Assembly: GCA_904419525.1 (NCBI GenBank)
Contig: CAJFRT010000011.1
Span: 17,936-81,935, forward strand
Reading direction: 5' to 3'
DNA length: 64,000 bases
Source: Candidatus Gallimonas merdae
GTDB lineage: Bacteria; Bacillota; Clostridia; Christensenellales; Borkfalkiaceae
Shown here: positions 1 to 7,036 of the stretch, in pieces
Layout: each line of letters begins with the position of its first letter
Numbering within the stretch: the stretch's first letter is position 1
The notes under the pieces: generated by a model
What the model was told of the DNA's origin: nothing
What the model saw: only the letters and a program-made list of their open reading frames with translations
Databases searched by the model: none
Translations under genes and position numbers: made by a program

Positions 1-56
1 GGAGCGAAACCCATTTCGTCAAACTCTATCATCAGATCAAGCAAACGATTCTTCAT
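1..56 (-). CDS. Small element protein, 5' part only (cut by window edge)
   Basis: An ATG at 54-56 on the minus strand is preceded by a strong GGAGGGG Shine-Dalgarno and opens a frame beginning MKNRLLDLMIEFDEMGF that runs off the window. It overlaps the 3' end of the upstream gene by about 20 bases, as is usual in the packed early operons of phages and integrative elements. Only 18 codons are visible, so no function can be given. Confidence 0.6.
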   Translation of the reverse strand, partial: MKNRLLDLMIEFDEMGFA

Positions 57-243
57 CTTTCCCCTCCGCGTTCAGAGAATCGGCGTACGCCTGCGCAGAA
101 GCCTTATCCGAAAATACCGCACCGCGATATTCCCGATTGCCGCTGTGATCGACGGCGAACATATCGATCAGGCGATAAACCTGATAATGATATGCGTCGT
201 TGAAATAGTTACACGAAACCATCCATTTGCTCATCGTACTCAT
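37..243 (-). CDS. Hypothetical small protein of the integrated element
   Basis: 68 aa. It lies between the PcfJ-like gene (9 bases upstream) and the truncated gene at the window edge, all leftward and presumably co-transcribed. The middle (VYRLIDMFAVDHSGNREYRGAVFSD) reads like a small alpha/beta protein with an aromatic-rich N-terminus. There are no cysteine motifs, membrane segments or known domain that I recognise. Its place in the early operon suggests an accessory or DNA-metabolism protein, but that is position only. Confidence 0.6.
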   Translation of the reverse strand: MSTMSKWMVSCNYFNDAYHYQVYRLIDMFAVDHSGNREYRGAVFSDKASAQAYADSLNAEGKDEESFA

Positions 244-252
244 AGTTCCCTC

Positions 253-2208
253 CTATGCGGCATGTTCCGCCGCCCTGTTTGCTGCAATCTCTTCCGAAGG
301 AACTTCTCGCACAACGCGGAAACGTCGCGTGCGAACCTGATCTTTTGCGTCCGGCACGATGACGTCGTGAATATCCGTCTCCACTTCGAGGATCGCGGCG
401 TCCTTCCACCCCTTGCCGTAATTCATGGCAAATTCAAGCGATGCGACGTGCAGCCCCTTGACCGCGACACGATCGGGCTCTCCGTCCGTCTCGACTTCGA
501 TCCATTCGCCGACATGGTACTCCGTTTTTCCATCCCATCCGGACATGTACCGCCCGCCCTGCTTGTGGACCGCCTTGTAGTAGCGTACAATGATCGTATC
601 GCCGTCGTACCCGTTCAGGGAACGCCGATTAAACCAGCGCGTGTACTTCTTGCAGAACGCATTCACCTCGTCCGTGGCAGCGATATTGCGTTCTCCTCGC
701 ACCTGCACGATATGGCAGCGGCGCATGTCCTTTTTGATCTCCACCGTGTAGAAGTTCTTTTCGGGATCTTCCACGCGGCGGAGGAACAGAATGACGCTCT
801 CGCCCGTTGCAACGCGCTCAACGTAGCGTCCGACGCAGTGATTCTGCCGTATGCCTTCCTCGACGATCTCCCGCGCCGAACGCGGCATGATGACGCGCAA
901 CTTCCCGTCCGACCATTCCGTGAGCGTGTGGAGCGAATCATACACCGCGGCGACAAGCGCCTCATACGCCTGCTTTTCCTGTACTTTCCGCTCGGTCGTC
1001 GCCCAATCATGCGCCTTTTTAAGCGAGCGCGGCGTCTTCACGGCAGTATCGCCGACATTGGCGCCGAGCAGACTGCACTCTGAAATGTAATCGGTGTAAT
1101 CTGCTATGAAGTTTTTTACTTCGGGATAGTCCGCTCTCTGCGCCTGAAAATATCGGAACATCCGCTCGCGCGAGATGAAGTCATATCGAAAGTCCGTTCC
1201 CGACCGCTGATTCAGGCACACGACAAATTCCACCGCCGCCGCCCGTTCTTCCTCGTTGATCTTCCATGCCTTTATTTCCTTGCGGGCAACGATCTGCTCC
1301 ACGGTCATGCGCGCGCACTCCGCCGCCTCCGCGCGGCTGCCGATCCCGAGGTCTTTGAGCGATCTGACCGCCCGCATCATGCGGCGGGCATCGTCGCCGT
1401 AGTACTCCGTGATCTCCGCCGCCGCCCGATACAAACCTATCTTATAGAGGAGTTCCAGCTTGGGCTCGTCATCGTAATCATTGAGATAAAACATCGGATT
1501 GACGAGATTGTTTTCGGCGGCGACATCAAGTGCCGAATACTGATACGGCGTTCCGTGCAGAACGGCGGGAAGATTATAAGGATAGGTGTGGATCGCCCTG
1601 TCCCGCAGTCGCCACCCGCTCCATCCCTGCCCGTGTACACGTCCGCTCCCCGCCGTCCATTCGCCTGCATTCCGCCCTTGCGTCTTCGGATGATAGCTGA
1701 ACAGCGTTGCCTTCCGCGCCGCACGGCGGAAATTGCGTTCTTCTTCGGTGAAATGGTATTCGACGTCGATTTCAAGCCCATGAAAATAACACGACTTGTA
1801 GCACTCGAACAAGCGCTGCGTGAAAGCGTCACCATCCCGCTCCACATAGGCGCACGCCTGGCTTGTTCCGACGCCGCCCGTCTTCGTTCCGTCTTTCAGC
1901 GTAACGACCGCCCCGCACGCGGGACACTCGATGACGCGGGAGGAACGGGCGCGCGTCAGATGCACCTTTTTCCCGCACGCCTCGCACACGGCAATATAGC
2001 TTCCGCGCTTGACCTTTATGTAGAACATCCACTTCCCCATGCTCTTCTTCGCCCACTCCTGCACGAAGTCCGGAAGCTCCTCCGGCATCTGACGGATGCT
2101 CTTGAATGCCTGCTTCTTCTCTTTTCCGTACGTTCGTATCTCCGTTTCCGCCGCCTCGATCTGCGCCCTTGTCTGCTCGATGGCGGAATGGTCTGCATAC
2201 ATACACAT
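253..2208 (-). CDS. PcfJ-like protein
   Basis: 651 aa, matching the PcfJ family first seen on the enterococcal conjugative plasmid pCF10 and common in Clostridia phages and integrative elements. Two zinc-ribbon-type CxxC pairs sit near residues 75-78 and 94-97. The C-terminal part (about 400-560) carries the family hallmark, a VIMPRSAREIVEEG-type stretch followed by HCVGRYV and a glycine-serine-valine-isoleucine strand. Molecular function is not established; PcfJ genes accompany transfer or replication genes, often beside PcfK. The gene ends nine bases before the 68-aa gene and starts nine bases after the 112-aa gene. Family assignment is firm; a role in transfer or phage replication is inference. 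Confidence 0.85.
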   Translation of the reverse strand: MCMYADHSAIEQTRAQIEAAETEIRTYGKEKKQAFKSIRQMPEELPDFVQEWAKKSMGKWMFYIKVKRGSYIAVCEACGKKVHLTRARSSRVIECPACGAVVTLKDGTKTGGVGTSQACAYVERDGDAFTQRLFECYKSCYFHGLEIDVEYHFTEEERNFRRAARKATLFSYHPKTQGRNAGEWTAGSGRVHGQGWSGWRLRDRAIHTYPYNLPAVLHGTPYQYSALDVAAENNLVNPMFYLNDYDDEPKLELLYKIGLYRAAAEITEYYGDDARRMMRAVRSLKDLGIGSRAEAAECARMTVEQIVARKEIKAWKINEEERAAAVEFVVCLNQRSGTDFRYDFISRERMFRYFQAQRADYPEVKNFIADYTDYISECSLLGANVGDTAVKTPRSLKKAHDWATTERKVQEKQAYEALVAAVYDSLHTLTEWSDGKLRVIMPRSAREIVEEGIRQNHCVGRYVERVATGESVILFLRRVEDPEKNFYTVEIKKDMRRCHIVQVRGERNIAATDEVNAFCKKYTRWFNRRSLNGYDGDTIIVRYYKAVHKQGGRYMSGWDGKTEYHVGEWIEVETDGEPDRVAVKGLHVASLEFAMNYGKGWKDAAILEVETDIHDVIVPDAKDQVRTRRFRVVREVPSEEIAANRAAEHAA

Positions 2209-2217
2209 AATGCCGCC

Positions 2218-2556
2218 TCACAGAAGGTCTTCCAGCCGAATCGTTGCAGGGCGCTGCCCGACGTTTCGGAACAGATGCGCAAAGCGCTCGATCGGCCGCT
2301 GATACTTTGCGCCGAGCTTGGCGGCGATCAGTTCCGCCGCCCGGAAGGGCGAAACGACGCGCGTTTTGCGCCCCTCGTCCTCAATGAGCTTGTACAGCTC
2401 GGAAAGCCCGACCGCCTGATCGGCTTCAAAGTCGGCATTTTCTTGGGAAAGTGCCTCTACTGTGCATTCCAAAACCGCTTCATGCAGTTCTTTGGTCGGC
2501 TCTTTCTCGGTCTCGTTGTCCTCAAAAAGCATCTTCAGATATTCGTCGCGTTTCAT
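2218..2556 (-). CDS. Small acidic protein, possibly PcfK-like
   Basis: 112 aa, acidic N-terminal half and a basic C-terminal end (residues about 78-105). It starts with an ATGA-type overlap with the upstream coiled-coil gene (2553) and sits directly before the PcfJ-like gene. On pCF10 and in many phages PcfK precedes PcfJ, and some PcfK-related proteins are catalogued with the AcrIIA9 Cas9-inhibitor family. Sequence alone does not let me confirm PcfK or AcrIIA9 membership; the suggestion rests on size and position. It could equally be an unrelated early phage protein. Confidence 0.5.
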   Translation of the reverse strand: MKRDEYLKMLFEDNETEKEPTKELHEAVLECTVEALSQENADFEADQAVGLSELYKLIEDEGRKTRVVSPFRAAELIAAKLGAKYQRPIERFAHLFRNVGQRPATIRLEDLL

Positions 2557-3455
2557 AATCCCCTCTCCTTCAGCACCACTTTAAGCGCGTTGACGCACTT
2601 TTCGACTTTCTCCCTGTCCATCCCCGTCATAATGGCAAACATCTCGCCGAGAATGTTCTGAAAATCCTCAAACTTGACTTTGAAACGCATCATCGACTCA
2701 TCGGACGCGATCTCCAACTGCTTCCTCGCGCTCTCATAGGCGGCGACCGCCTCATCCCGCGCCTGTTCCGCCGCCTTGAGCCGTGCGGCCGTCTCGGGAT
2801 TTTCCACCTCATGCACTTCGGGCGGCGTGTTTTTAAGATCCTGCACCTGCTTTTCCAACCGCGTTTTCTCTTCTTCCAATTTGATAACGCGCTCACGTTC
2901 TTTTGCAGCTGCGGCGATCTGCTTGTCAGCCGCCGCCTGCGCTTTGGCTGCATATTGTTCCGCCTTCGTCTTTTCCTCCTCGAACAGGGAGAGCTGCGCC
3001 TGTTTTTCGTCCCGCTCCGCCTCCAGCTCACGGATTCGCGCTTCCAGCTCCCGCGTGGTCGCATTCTCTACGTCCATCCCCTCCTCGACGCCCTCGCGTT
3101 CCGTTTCGGAAATAGAGGCAAGCAGGGCGAGCTTGGTCACGCCGTAGCCCGCGTGTTCTTCAAGGTACTTGTCCGTAAACCGTTCGGCGACCTTGATGTA
3201 ATTGTACGCCTGCCGCTGTTTCAGCCCGACCGCCTGCTCGACATACTCGCCAAAATCTGCAAAACCCGCCGCCGCATACAGCTTTCCGTCCCGCATGCGC
3301 TGAAGTTCACGGGCAAGGTCGATAAACGCCCTGCCCGCCGCATTCCCGCAGGAGATGATTCTCCTGTGCGTTGTGATGAAGTTCTCCTGTTCTGCGGACA
3401 GCGTTTCCTGCCGTCCATCCGCGAGCATCAACTGCTCAAACACCTTGTTTTCCAT
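2553..3455 (-). CDS. DUF3102-like coiled-coil protein of phage/element origin
   Basis: 300 aa. The start at 3455 was chosen because it has an ideal GGAGGG Shine-Dalgarno; upstream codons in the open frame lack one. Residues about 20-110 form a helical domain (FIDLARELQRMRDGKLYAAAG... motif region) typical of DUF3102-type proteins that place a DNA-binding-like helical module before a coiled coil. Residues about 125-230 are a long Glu/Lys/Ala heptad coiled coil. The C-terminal 50 residues are helical and acidic. Such proteins are frequent in Clostridia prophages; function unknown. It heads the pair with the 112-aa gene, which it overlaps by four bases. Confidence 0.65.
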   Translation of the reverse strand: MENKVFEQLMLADGRQETLSAEQENFITTHRRIISCGNAAGRAFIDLARELQRMRDGKLYAAAGFADFGEYVEQAVGLKQRQAYNYIKVAERFTDKYLEEHAGYGVTKLALLASISETEREGVEEGMDVENATTRELEARIRELEAERDEKQAQLSLFEEEKTKAEQYAAKAQAAADKQIAAAAKERERVIKLEEEKTRLEKQVQDLKNTPPEVHEVENPETAARLKAAEQARDEAVAAYESARKQLEIASDESMMRFKVKFEDFQNILGEMFAIMTGMDREKVEKCVNALKVVLKERGL

Positions 3456-3484
3456 GATACCCTCCTGAAATTTTGTAGTTGATT
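3446..3484. repeat. Duplicated translation-initiation leader, copy A
   Basis: The bases around the start of the DUF3102-like gene (Shine-Dalgarno, ATG and first codons encoding MEN) are nearly identical to those around the Xis-like gene at 4557-4598. Both share the blocks TGTTTTCCAT, CTCCTGAAATTTT and AGTTGATT (plus-strand view). Confidence 0.7.
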
Positions 3485-3490
3485 GCAAAA

Positions 3491-3748
3491 TCACTGCTCT
3501 CCGTCGCCGTATTTGGCGACAAATTTCTGATACTCTGCCGCATAGTCTTTGGCAAAGAATACGCGGGAAACATCTACCCATGTGCCATCGTGAAATCGGA
3601 TGGACGCCTTGATCCCGCCATTCTCACGATCCTGCTCCACAAGATACCCCGTGATACGGCGCGTCTTGCAGAACGGCTTTCCCGTTATAACACTTTTCAC
3701 CAGCTCACACGCTTCTTTTCCGATCAGACTCTGATCTACTGCCAGCAT
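3491..3748 (-). CDS. Hypothetical element protein
   Basis: 85 aa, overlapping the upstream 83-aa gene by 13 bases and ending 35 bases before the DUF3102-like start. The sequence (ITGYLVEQ, IKASIRFHDGTWVDVSRVFFA) suggests a small mainly beta protein. No motif is recognised. Position in the leftward early operon is the only clue. Confidence 0.55.
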   Translation of the reverse strand: MLAVDQSLIGKEACELVKSVITGKPFCKTRRITGYLVEQDRENGGIKASIRFHDGTWVDVSRVFFAKDYAAEYQKFVAKYGDGEQ

Positions 3749-3987
3749 GATTCCGCCCTCCGATGCAGCCTGTGAAACCGTGTTACAGCATAGAGCGATC
3801 CCGCCGTGTGGCGCCTGATCCGTGCGTACACGGTGACCTTCCCGTCAATGCGGGCGAAATATAGCGCCGTCAGAAACCTGCGATAACGCTCGATCGCCGC
3901 CAACGCTTCCTGCGTGTGCTGCGGCTTCCACTCCGTTCCGTTGATGACGACCTTGTCCACCGTTCCGAAAATATTGAAACCTGCCAT
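3736..3987 (-). CDS. Hypothetical element protein
   Basis: 83 aa with a GGAGGGGA Shine-Dalgarno just before the ATG at 3987. It contains a helical segment (TQEALAAIERYRRFLTALYFA) and an Arg/His-rich C-terminus. No domain is recognised. It lies between the 84-aa and 85-aa unknown genes of the leftward operon, overlapping the latter. Confidence 0.5.
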   Translation of the reverse strand: MAGFNIFGTVDKVVINGTEWKPQHTQEALAAIERYRRFLTALYFARIDGKVTVYARIRRHTAGSLYAVTRFHRLHRRAESCWQ

Positions 3988-3997
3988 GTTCCCCTCC

Positions 3998-4252
3998 TTA
4001 TCCTTCGAGGTCCGCTTTCCGCGCGAGGTAGTCCCGAACGGCGTCCTCGAAAACTCTGAAATAATGTCCCCATGCCCAATCGTAGCCGCTCATCCCGCTT
4101 CGCCGCGAAAGGTCACGAACAGTTATGTACGGGCAGCCGGCATCTTCACAGATCAGCAGCGCCACGTTCCCGCGCGGTGTTTCCTGAATGTGTGCGATCG
4201 TAAAGTACATTCCTTCCGTAAGGAATCTGCTTCCGATTTGTAAATCCGTCAT
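3998..4252 (-). CDS. Hypothetical element protein
   Basis: 84 aa from the ATG at 4252, which shares an ATGA overlap with the stop of the Xis-like gene and has a GGGGGA Shine-Dalgarno. An upstream in-frame ATG at 4303 lies inside the Xis-like gene and has no ribosome site, so it was rejected. The central part (VALLICEDAGCPYITVRDLSRRSG) and aromatic C-terminal helix are not recognisable to me. Translationally coupled to the Xis-like gene. Confidence 0.55.
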   Translation of the reverse strand: MTDLQIGSRFLTEGMYFTIAHIQETPRGNVALLICEDAGCPYITVRDLSRRSGMSGYDWAWGHYFRVFEDAVRDYLARKADLEG

Positions 4253-4566
4253 GCTTCGTCCCCCTCCATGACGCCGACACGGCGGCGTTTGCTTTCCAGC
4301 CATGCGTACACGTCGGACGCCTTCACCTTGCGCGAACGCCCGTCGAACTGATAAAAGGGCAGGTCCCCTCTGTTGATGGCAGCGTCCAGCCGATGGCGCG
4401 AGAGCCCGCAGCGCTTGGACGCTTCGGCAATGGAGAGCATCTCCTCGATTTTTCCGCCGCCCTCCGCCGCCTGTCTCTGTTTGCGCGGGCCCCGCCGCCC
4501 GTCTCCGGCGAACGCACCCTCAAAGATCCGTTCCCGCCCCTTTGTCAAGTCAATAATGTTTTCCAT
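4249..4566 (-). CDS. Excisionase-like helix-turn-helix protein
   Basis: 105 aa with a strong AGGAGGGG ribosome site. Residues about 43-95 form a MerR/excisionase-type winged helix (MLSIAEASKRCGLSRHRLDAAINRG, then a basic wing and KVKASDVYAWLES). The N-terminal 40 residues are basic and low-complexity. As the first gene of the leftward operon, and with an integrase at the far end of the element, it may act as excisionase or as an early regulator; the sequence cannot separate these. Divergent from the DUF2441 gene. Confidence 0.7.
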   Translation of the reverse strand: MENIIDLTKGRERIFEGAFAGDGRRGPRKQRQAAEGGGKIEEMLSIAEASKRCGLSRHRLDAAINRGDLPFYQFDGRSRKVKASDVYAWLESKRRRVGVMEGDEA

Positions 4567-4598
4567 AATACCCCTCCTGAAATTTTTTTAAGTTGATT
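4557..4598. repeat. Duplicated translation-initiation leader, copy B
   Basis: Second copy of the leader also found at 3446-3484, here covering the start of the Xis-like gene. The shared AGTTGATT end forms the -35 box of the divergent DUF2441 promoter in this copy only. Confidence 0.7.
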
Positions 4599-4621
4599 TT
4601 TACACAATGTTTTGCTACAAT
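4593..4621 (+). promoter_or_regulatory. Sigma-A promoter for the DUF2441 gene
   Basis: TTGATT at 4593-4598, 17-nt spacer, TACAAT at 4616-4621. It lies 26 bases before the DUF2441 start codon and inside the divergent region shared with the Xis-like gene. Confidence 0.75.
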
Positions 4622-4646
4622 GATGGAAATCTTATGAGGTGACGAA

Positions 4647-5207
4647 ATGATTTTTTACCATATTGATCGATGCTGTAGGCTCTTAAATCAAACAAAAATG
4701 GAGCTTTCTCCTTTTGAAACAAACGTTCTCTACGGATCTGTTTTTAACAATCTTTCTGTGCATGGAAATCTTTATTTCCGAGAATTAGACAGGCTTGATA
4801 TTTCTCGTGATATTGAATTAACATTAGAATACATCCGCGTCTGCAAATATCCACCAATGCCCTCTCGTTTCCAATCTGTATTTGCTTCCCGTACCATCGA
4901 AGAATCGACATTTTGGATCAAGTTCTTCCCAAACAATGCCCCATTCGGTCTCATCACTATCGATACCGATAACTATCAAATCTTCGATTGTTCTTGGATA
5001 ACGCCTCAACCAGGAATGATTCCCGATATACAAACTCGATGCAAACCATTTTCTCTCGGATGCATGTGTGATATAGCCAATGCTTATTGGAGCAAAAAGG
5101 TATCAAATAAACCTATTATGGAAGTATTGATCCCTCTACCTTGCAAAATCGTAAAAACTGAATACTTTCACGATCAAGGTGAGTTCAACACCATATACTC
5201 ACCGTGA
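4647..5207 (+). CDS. DUF2441-family cargo protein
   Basis: 186 aa with ribosome site GAGGTGA. Key family-like features are the N-terminal FYHIDR strand, the EYIRVCKYPPMPSRFQSVFAS block near residues 60-83 and a C-terminal beta-rich region. DUF2441 proteins have been grouped, as far as I recall, with ADP-ribosyltransferase-like folds; no activity can be claimed here. The gene is much richer in A and T than its neighbours, has its own promoter, and lies between the early operon and the switch region. That is the usual position of cargo (moron) genes in prophages, so recent separate acquisition and a host-interaction or defence role are plausible inferences. Confidence 0.65.
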   Translation: MIFYHIDRCCRLLNQTKMELSPFETNVLYGSVFNNLSVHGNLYFRELDRLDISRDIELTLEYIRVCKYPPMPSRFQSVFASRTIEESTFWIKFFPNNAPFGLITIDTDNYQIFDCSWITPQPGMIPDIQTRCKPFSLGCMCDIANAYWSKKVSNKPIMEVLIPLPCKIVKTEYFHDQGEFNTIYSP

Positions 5208-5432
5208 TTTCTTTGATACAAGTGCTACGTATCTTTCCGGGCACTCCTTATATTCATGGGAAAAATCTTTATTTGTGTAAAGATGCCAATGCATCGGGAA
5301 TTTATATGTGAAAGCCTCTTCGTCCTGATAATCCAGGCACTCTACTACCCCTTCCCGTAGCTCCTCTTTATACAGCTCTTTTCCCTTACAATCATTTCGA
5401 TGAGTGCAATGCTCACAAAATCGAATCTCCAT
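5199..5432 (-). CDS. Small cysteine-rich hypothetical protein
   Basis: 77 aa with a perfect GGAGG site six bases before the ATG. It begins MEIRFCEHCTHRNDC, a CxxC plus C pattern suggesting a metal-binding knuckle, and is acidic and aromatic later. It converges on the DUF2441 gene and overlaps its stop by nine bases. Like DUF2441 it is AT-rich. A partner or antidote role next to the cargo gene is possible but unsupported. Confidence 0.5.
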   Translation of the reverse strand: MEIRFCEHCTHRNDCKGKELYKEELREGVVECLDYQDEEAFTYKFPMHWHLYTNKDFSHEYKECPERYVALVSKKSR

Positions 5433-5443
5433 TTTTCCTCCTT

Positions 5444-5470
5444 AGCCCCGCGATGCGGGGCTTTTGCTTT
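5444..5470 (+). terminator. Intrinsic terminator downstream of DUF2441
   Basis: An 8-bp perfect stem AGCCCCGC/GCGGGGCT with a 3-base loop is followed by TTTT-GC-TTTT on the plus strand. It would stop rightward transcription before the switch region. Confidence 0.75.
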
Positions 5471-5471
5471 T

Positions 5472-5487
5472 GGTGCAATAATGCACC
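5472..5487. promoter_or_regulatory. Operator-like palindrome, outlying copy
   Basis: GGTGCA-4 nt-TGCACC, a perfect inverted repeat carrying the same TGCA-4-TGCA core as the three operators at 5714-5817. It directly follows the stop codon of the Cro-like gene. Confidence 0.5.
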
Positions 5488-5691
5488 TTACGCGGCAAAA
5501 AAAATTTCGATAGCTTCTTCATGAGACAATTCCAAAACACGAGAAATACTCTCCGCCTCTTCCAAAGAAAACTTGTTTTTTGATAGTTTTCTATAAAAAG
5601 TGCTTGAATCCATTCCGATTTTTTCCGAAATTGTCGCTACGGTGAATCCCTTCTCCGTCATTTTTCCTTTCAACTTATTAACGTGTAACAT
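5488..5691 (-). CDS. Small HTH (Cro/C1-type) regulator
   Basis: 67 aa from the ATG at 5691, which has a GGAGG site; the longer frame from 5718 overlaps an operator and lacks one. Residues about 5-60 fold as an XRE-type helix-turn-helix: LKGKMTEKGFTVATISEKIGMDSSTFYRKLS, then a C-terminal helix pair. The gene is divergent from the LexA/CI-type repressor across an operator region with consensus promoters for both, the arrangement of lambda cro and cI. It is therefore the likely Cro counterpart. It is lower in GC than the surrounding host genes. Confidence 0.75.
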   Translation of the reverse strand: MLHVNKLKGKMTEKGFTVATISEKIGMDSSTFYRKLSKNKFSLEEAESISRVLELSHEEAIEIFFAA

Positions 5692-5713
5692 TTCAACCTC
5701 CTTTTTTGATTGG

Positions 5714-5725
5714 TGCATTTTTGCA
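5714..5725. promoter_or_regulatory. Operator O1
   Basis: TGCATTTTTGCA, a TGCA-4-TGCA palindrome just downstream of the leftward -10 box, inside the expected initial transcribed region of the Cro-like gene. Confidence 0.7.
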
Positions 5726-5735
5726 ACTTTCTTGT

Positions 5736-5764
5736 ATCATATCACGACGCGCTTCATTTGTCAA
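5736..5764 (-). promoter_or_regulatory. Leftward promoter for the Cro-like gene
   Basis: On the minus strand TTGACA (5759-5764), 17-nt spacer, TATGAT (5736-5741). The -35 box abuts operator O2, and O1 lies just downstream of the -10 box, so a bound repressor would block it. Confidence 0.85.
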
Positions 5765-5776
5765 TGCATTTTTGCA
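5765..5776. promoter_or_regulatory. Operator O2
   Basis: TGCATTTTTGCA, identical to O1 and 51 bases from it, immediately upstream of the leftward -35 box. Confidence 0.7.
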
Positions 5777-5804
5777 ACTTTTTTCTAAAATTTTTCAAAA
5801 TTTA

Positions 5805-5833
5805 TTGCAAAAATGCAATTTATGTGCTATGAT
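5805..5833 (+). promoter_or_regulatory. Rightward promoter for the LexA/CI-type repressor
   Basis: TTGCAA (5805-5810), 17-nt spacer, TATGAT (5828-5833), with an extended -10 TG dinucleotide one base upstream. The -35 box is embedded in operator O3, implying autoregulation. Confidence 0.8.
5806..5817. promoter_or_regulatory. Operator O3
   Basis: TGCAAAAATGCA, the same palindrome in inverted orientation, 41 bases from O2 and overlapping the -35 box of the repressor promoter. Confidence 0.7.
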
Positions 5834-5855
5834 TAACGTATTCAAGGAGGTCGTA

Positions 5856-6500
5856 ATGAATATAGGACAACGCATAAAAGCGCGTCGTGAAGAACTTGGC
5901 ATTTCCGCAGAAGATCTCGGGCAAAAAATTGGAAAAGCCAAAACGACCATTTATCGCTACGAGCTTGGACTTATTGAAAAAATGCCTACTTCTGTTTTAG
6001 AGGCCATTGCCGCAGCGCTTCAGACTTCCCCCGCATATCTCATGGGGTGGACTGAAAACAAATCTTTGTCCTCATGGCAAGCACAAAATTTTGATAACAT
6101 CTCTCCTGTGCAGACACAGCGCGTTCCCATGCTGGGCGAGATCGCTTGCGGAAAACCCATTTGGGCAAATGAAGACCGGGAGTCCTATGTGCAGGCTGGA
6201 GTCAATATCAAGGCGGACTTCTGTCTTATCGCGCGCGGTGACAGCATGATCGGCGCACGCATTCACGACGGTGATATCGTCTTCTGCCGCTCGCAGAACA
6301 TGGTCGAGAACGGCGAGATCGCTGCCGTCATCATCGGGGACGAAGCAACGCTCAAACGCGTGTATTATTATCCCGACAAACAAAAACTCGTACTCCAAGC
6401 GGAAAACCCGAAGTACGAGCCATTCGTCTATGTCGGCAGCGAACTCGATGAAATCAATATCATCGGCAAAGCCGTCGCCTTCCAAAGCGACGTGATTTAA
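5856..6500 (+). CDS. LexA/CI-type phage repressor with S24 peptidase domain
   Basis: 214 aa from the ATG at 5856, preceded by AAGGAGG. Residues 1-65 are an XRE helix-turn-helix. Residues about 90-214 are a LexA/UmuD-like S24 domain, with a cleavage-type Cys98-Gly99, catalytic Ser130 in GDSM and Lys167 in ATLKRV, so RecA-stimulated self-cleavage is expected from the family. It is divergent from the Cro-like gene and has an autoregulated promoter. It probably maintains the integrated state and links induction to DNA damage. It heads the rightward operon with the 2-TM protein, RhuM and integrase. Confidence 0.9.
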   Translation: MNIGQRIKARREELGISAEDLGQKIGKAKTTIYRYELGLIEKMPTSVLEAIAAALQTSPAYLMGWTENKSLSSWQAQNFDNISPVQTQRVPMLGEIACGKPIWANEDRESYVQAGVNIKADFCLIARGDSMIGARIHDGDIVFCRSQNMVENGEIAAVIIGDEATLKRVYYYPDKQKLVLQAENPKYEPFVYVGSELDEINIIGKAVAFQSDVI

Positions 6501-6511
6501 TAGGAGAAATT

Positions 6512-7036
6512 ATGAATTGGTTCTGTGAATTGAGAAGATGGATCCGTGTTTACCTCTGCTTTCTTCTTCCTACGTTAGGCGCAGGAATCTTATTTTATTT
6601 CCGGCAATGGATCGCCGCCGCCGTGTTCCTCTGTATCATGGTCTTTCTGTTGCTGCCCCTATTTATCTATTCGGAAGAAAAATTCAGCGAACAACGTCAT
6701 GACGAGATTACAGAGCTTTTGCGCAAATCCTTACAAACCCGTTCAGCTCAAACGCCAAAGGGATCTTCCACCCCTTCTGTCTCCGGTATATCGGAAAAAC
6801 AATCTATCAAACAAAGCAATTCAACCCTCAATCTAACTGGGCAAGGAAACAATGAAACTGCCGCATCGGATCGTGCTGCAATCCTAATTGTCCAGAAAGA
6901 CACGAATAGAATCATTGCCAGGATTTCCGAAATTGCAACTCAATCTACAACCTGCGATGAAGAGACAAAAAGACTTCTTTTTATAGAAAGAGATATTCTT
7001 TTGAAATATCTTTCGGGGCAAGGCATCACATTATGA
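6512..7036 (+). CDS. Two-TM membrane protein of unknown function
   Basis: 174 aa with AGGAGA upstream. Two hydrophobic helices span about residues 13-30 and 33-53, separated by a short turn, and the following EEKFSEQRHDEITELLRKS helix is charged and probably cytoplasmic. A Ser/Thr/Asn-rich linker (about 75-115) precedes a C-terminal helical segment. It is followed by RhuM with an ATGA overlap, implying coupled translation. No family is recognised. Its lysogenic expression (same operon as the repressor) fits a superinfection-exclusion or sensor role, but this is inference. Confidence 0.6.
   Translation: MNWFCELRRWIRVYLCFLLPTLGAGILFYFRQWIAAAVFLCIMVFLLLPLFIYSEEKFSEQRHDEITELLRKSLQTRSAQTPKGSSTPSVSGISEKQSIKQSNSTLNLTGQGNNETAASDRAAILIVQKDTNRIIARISEIATQSTTCDEETKRLLFIERDILLKYLSGQGITL

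Noticed and set aside
2218..2556. Naming the 112-aa protein an AcrIIA9-type Cas9 inhibitor
   Set aside because: Only gene position beside PcfJ supports it. No diagnostic residues could be identified by eye, so it is left as possibly PcfK-like.
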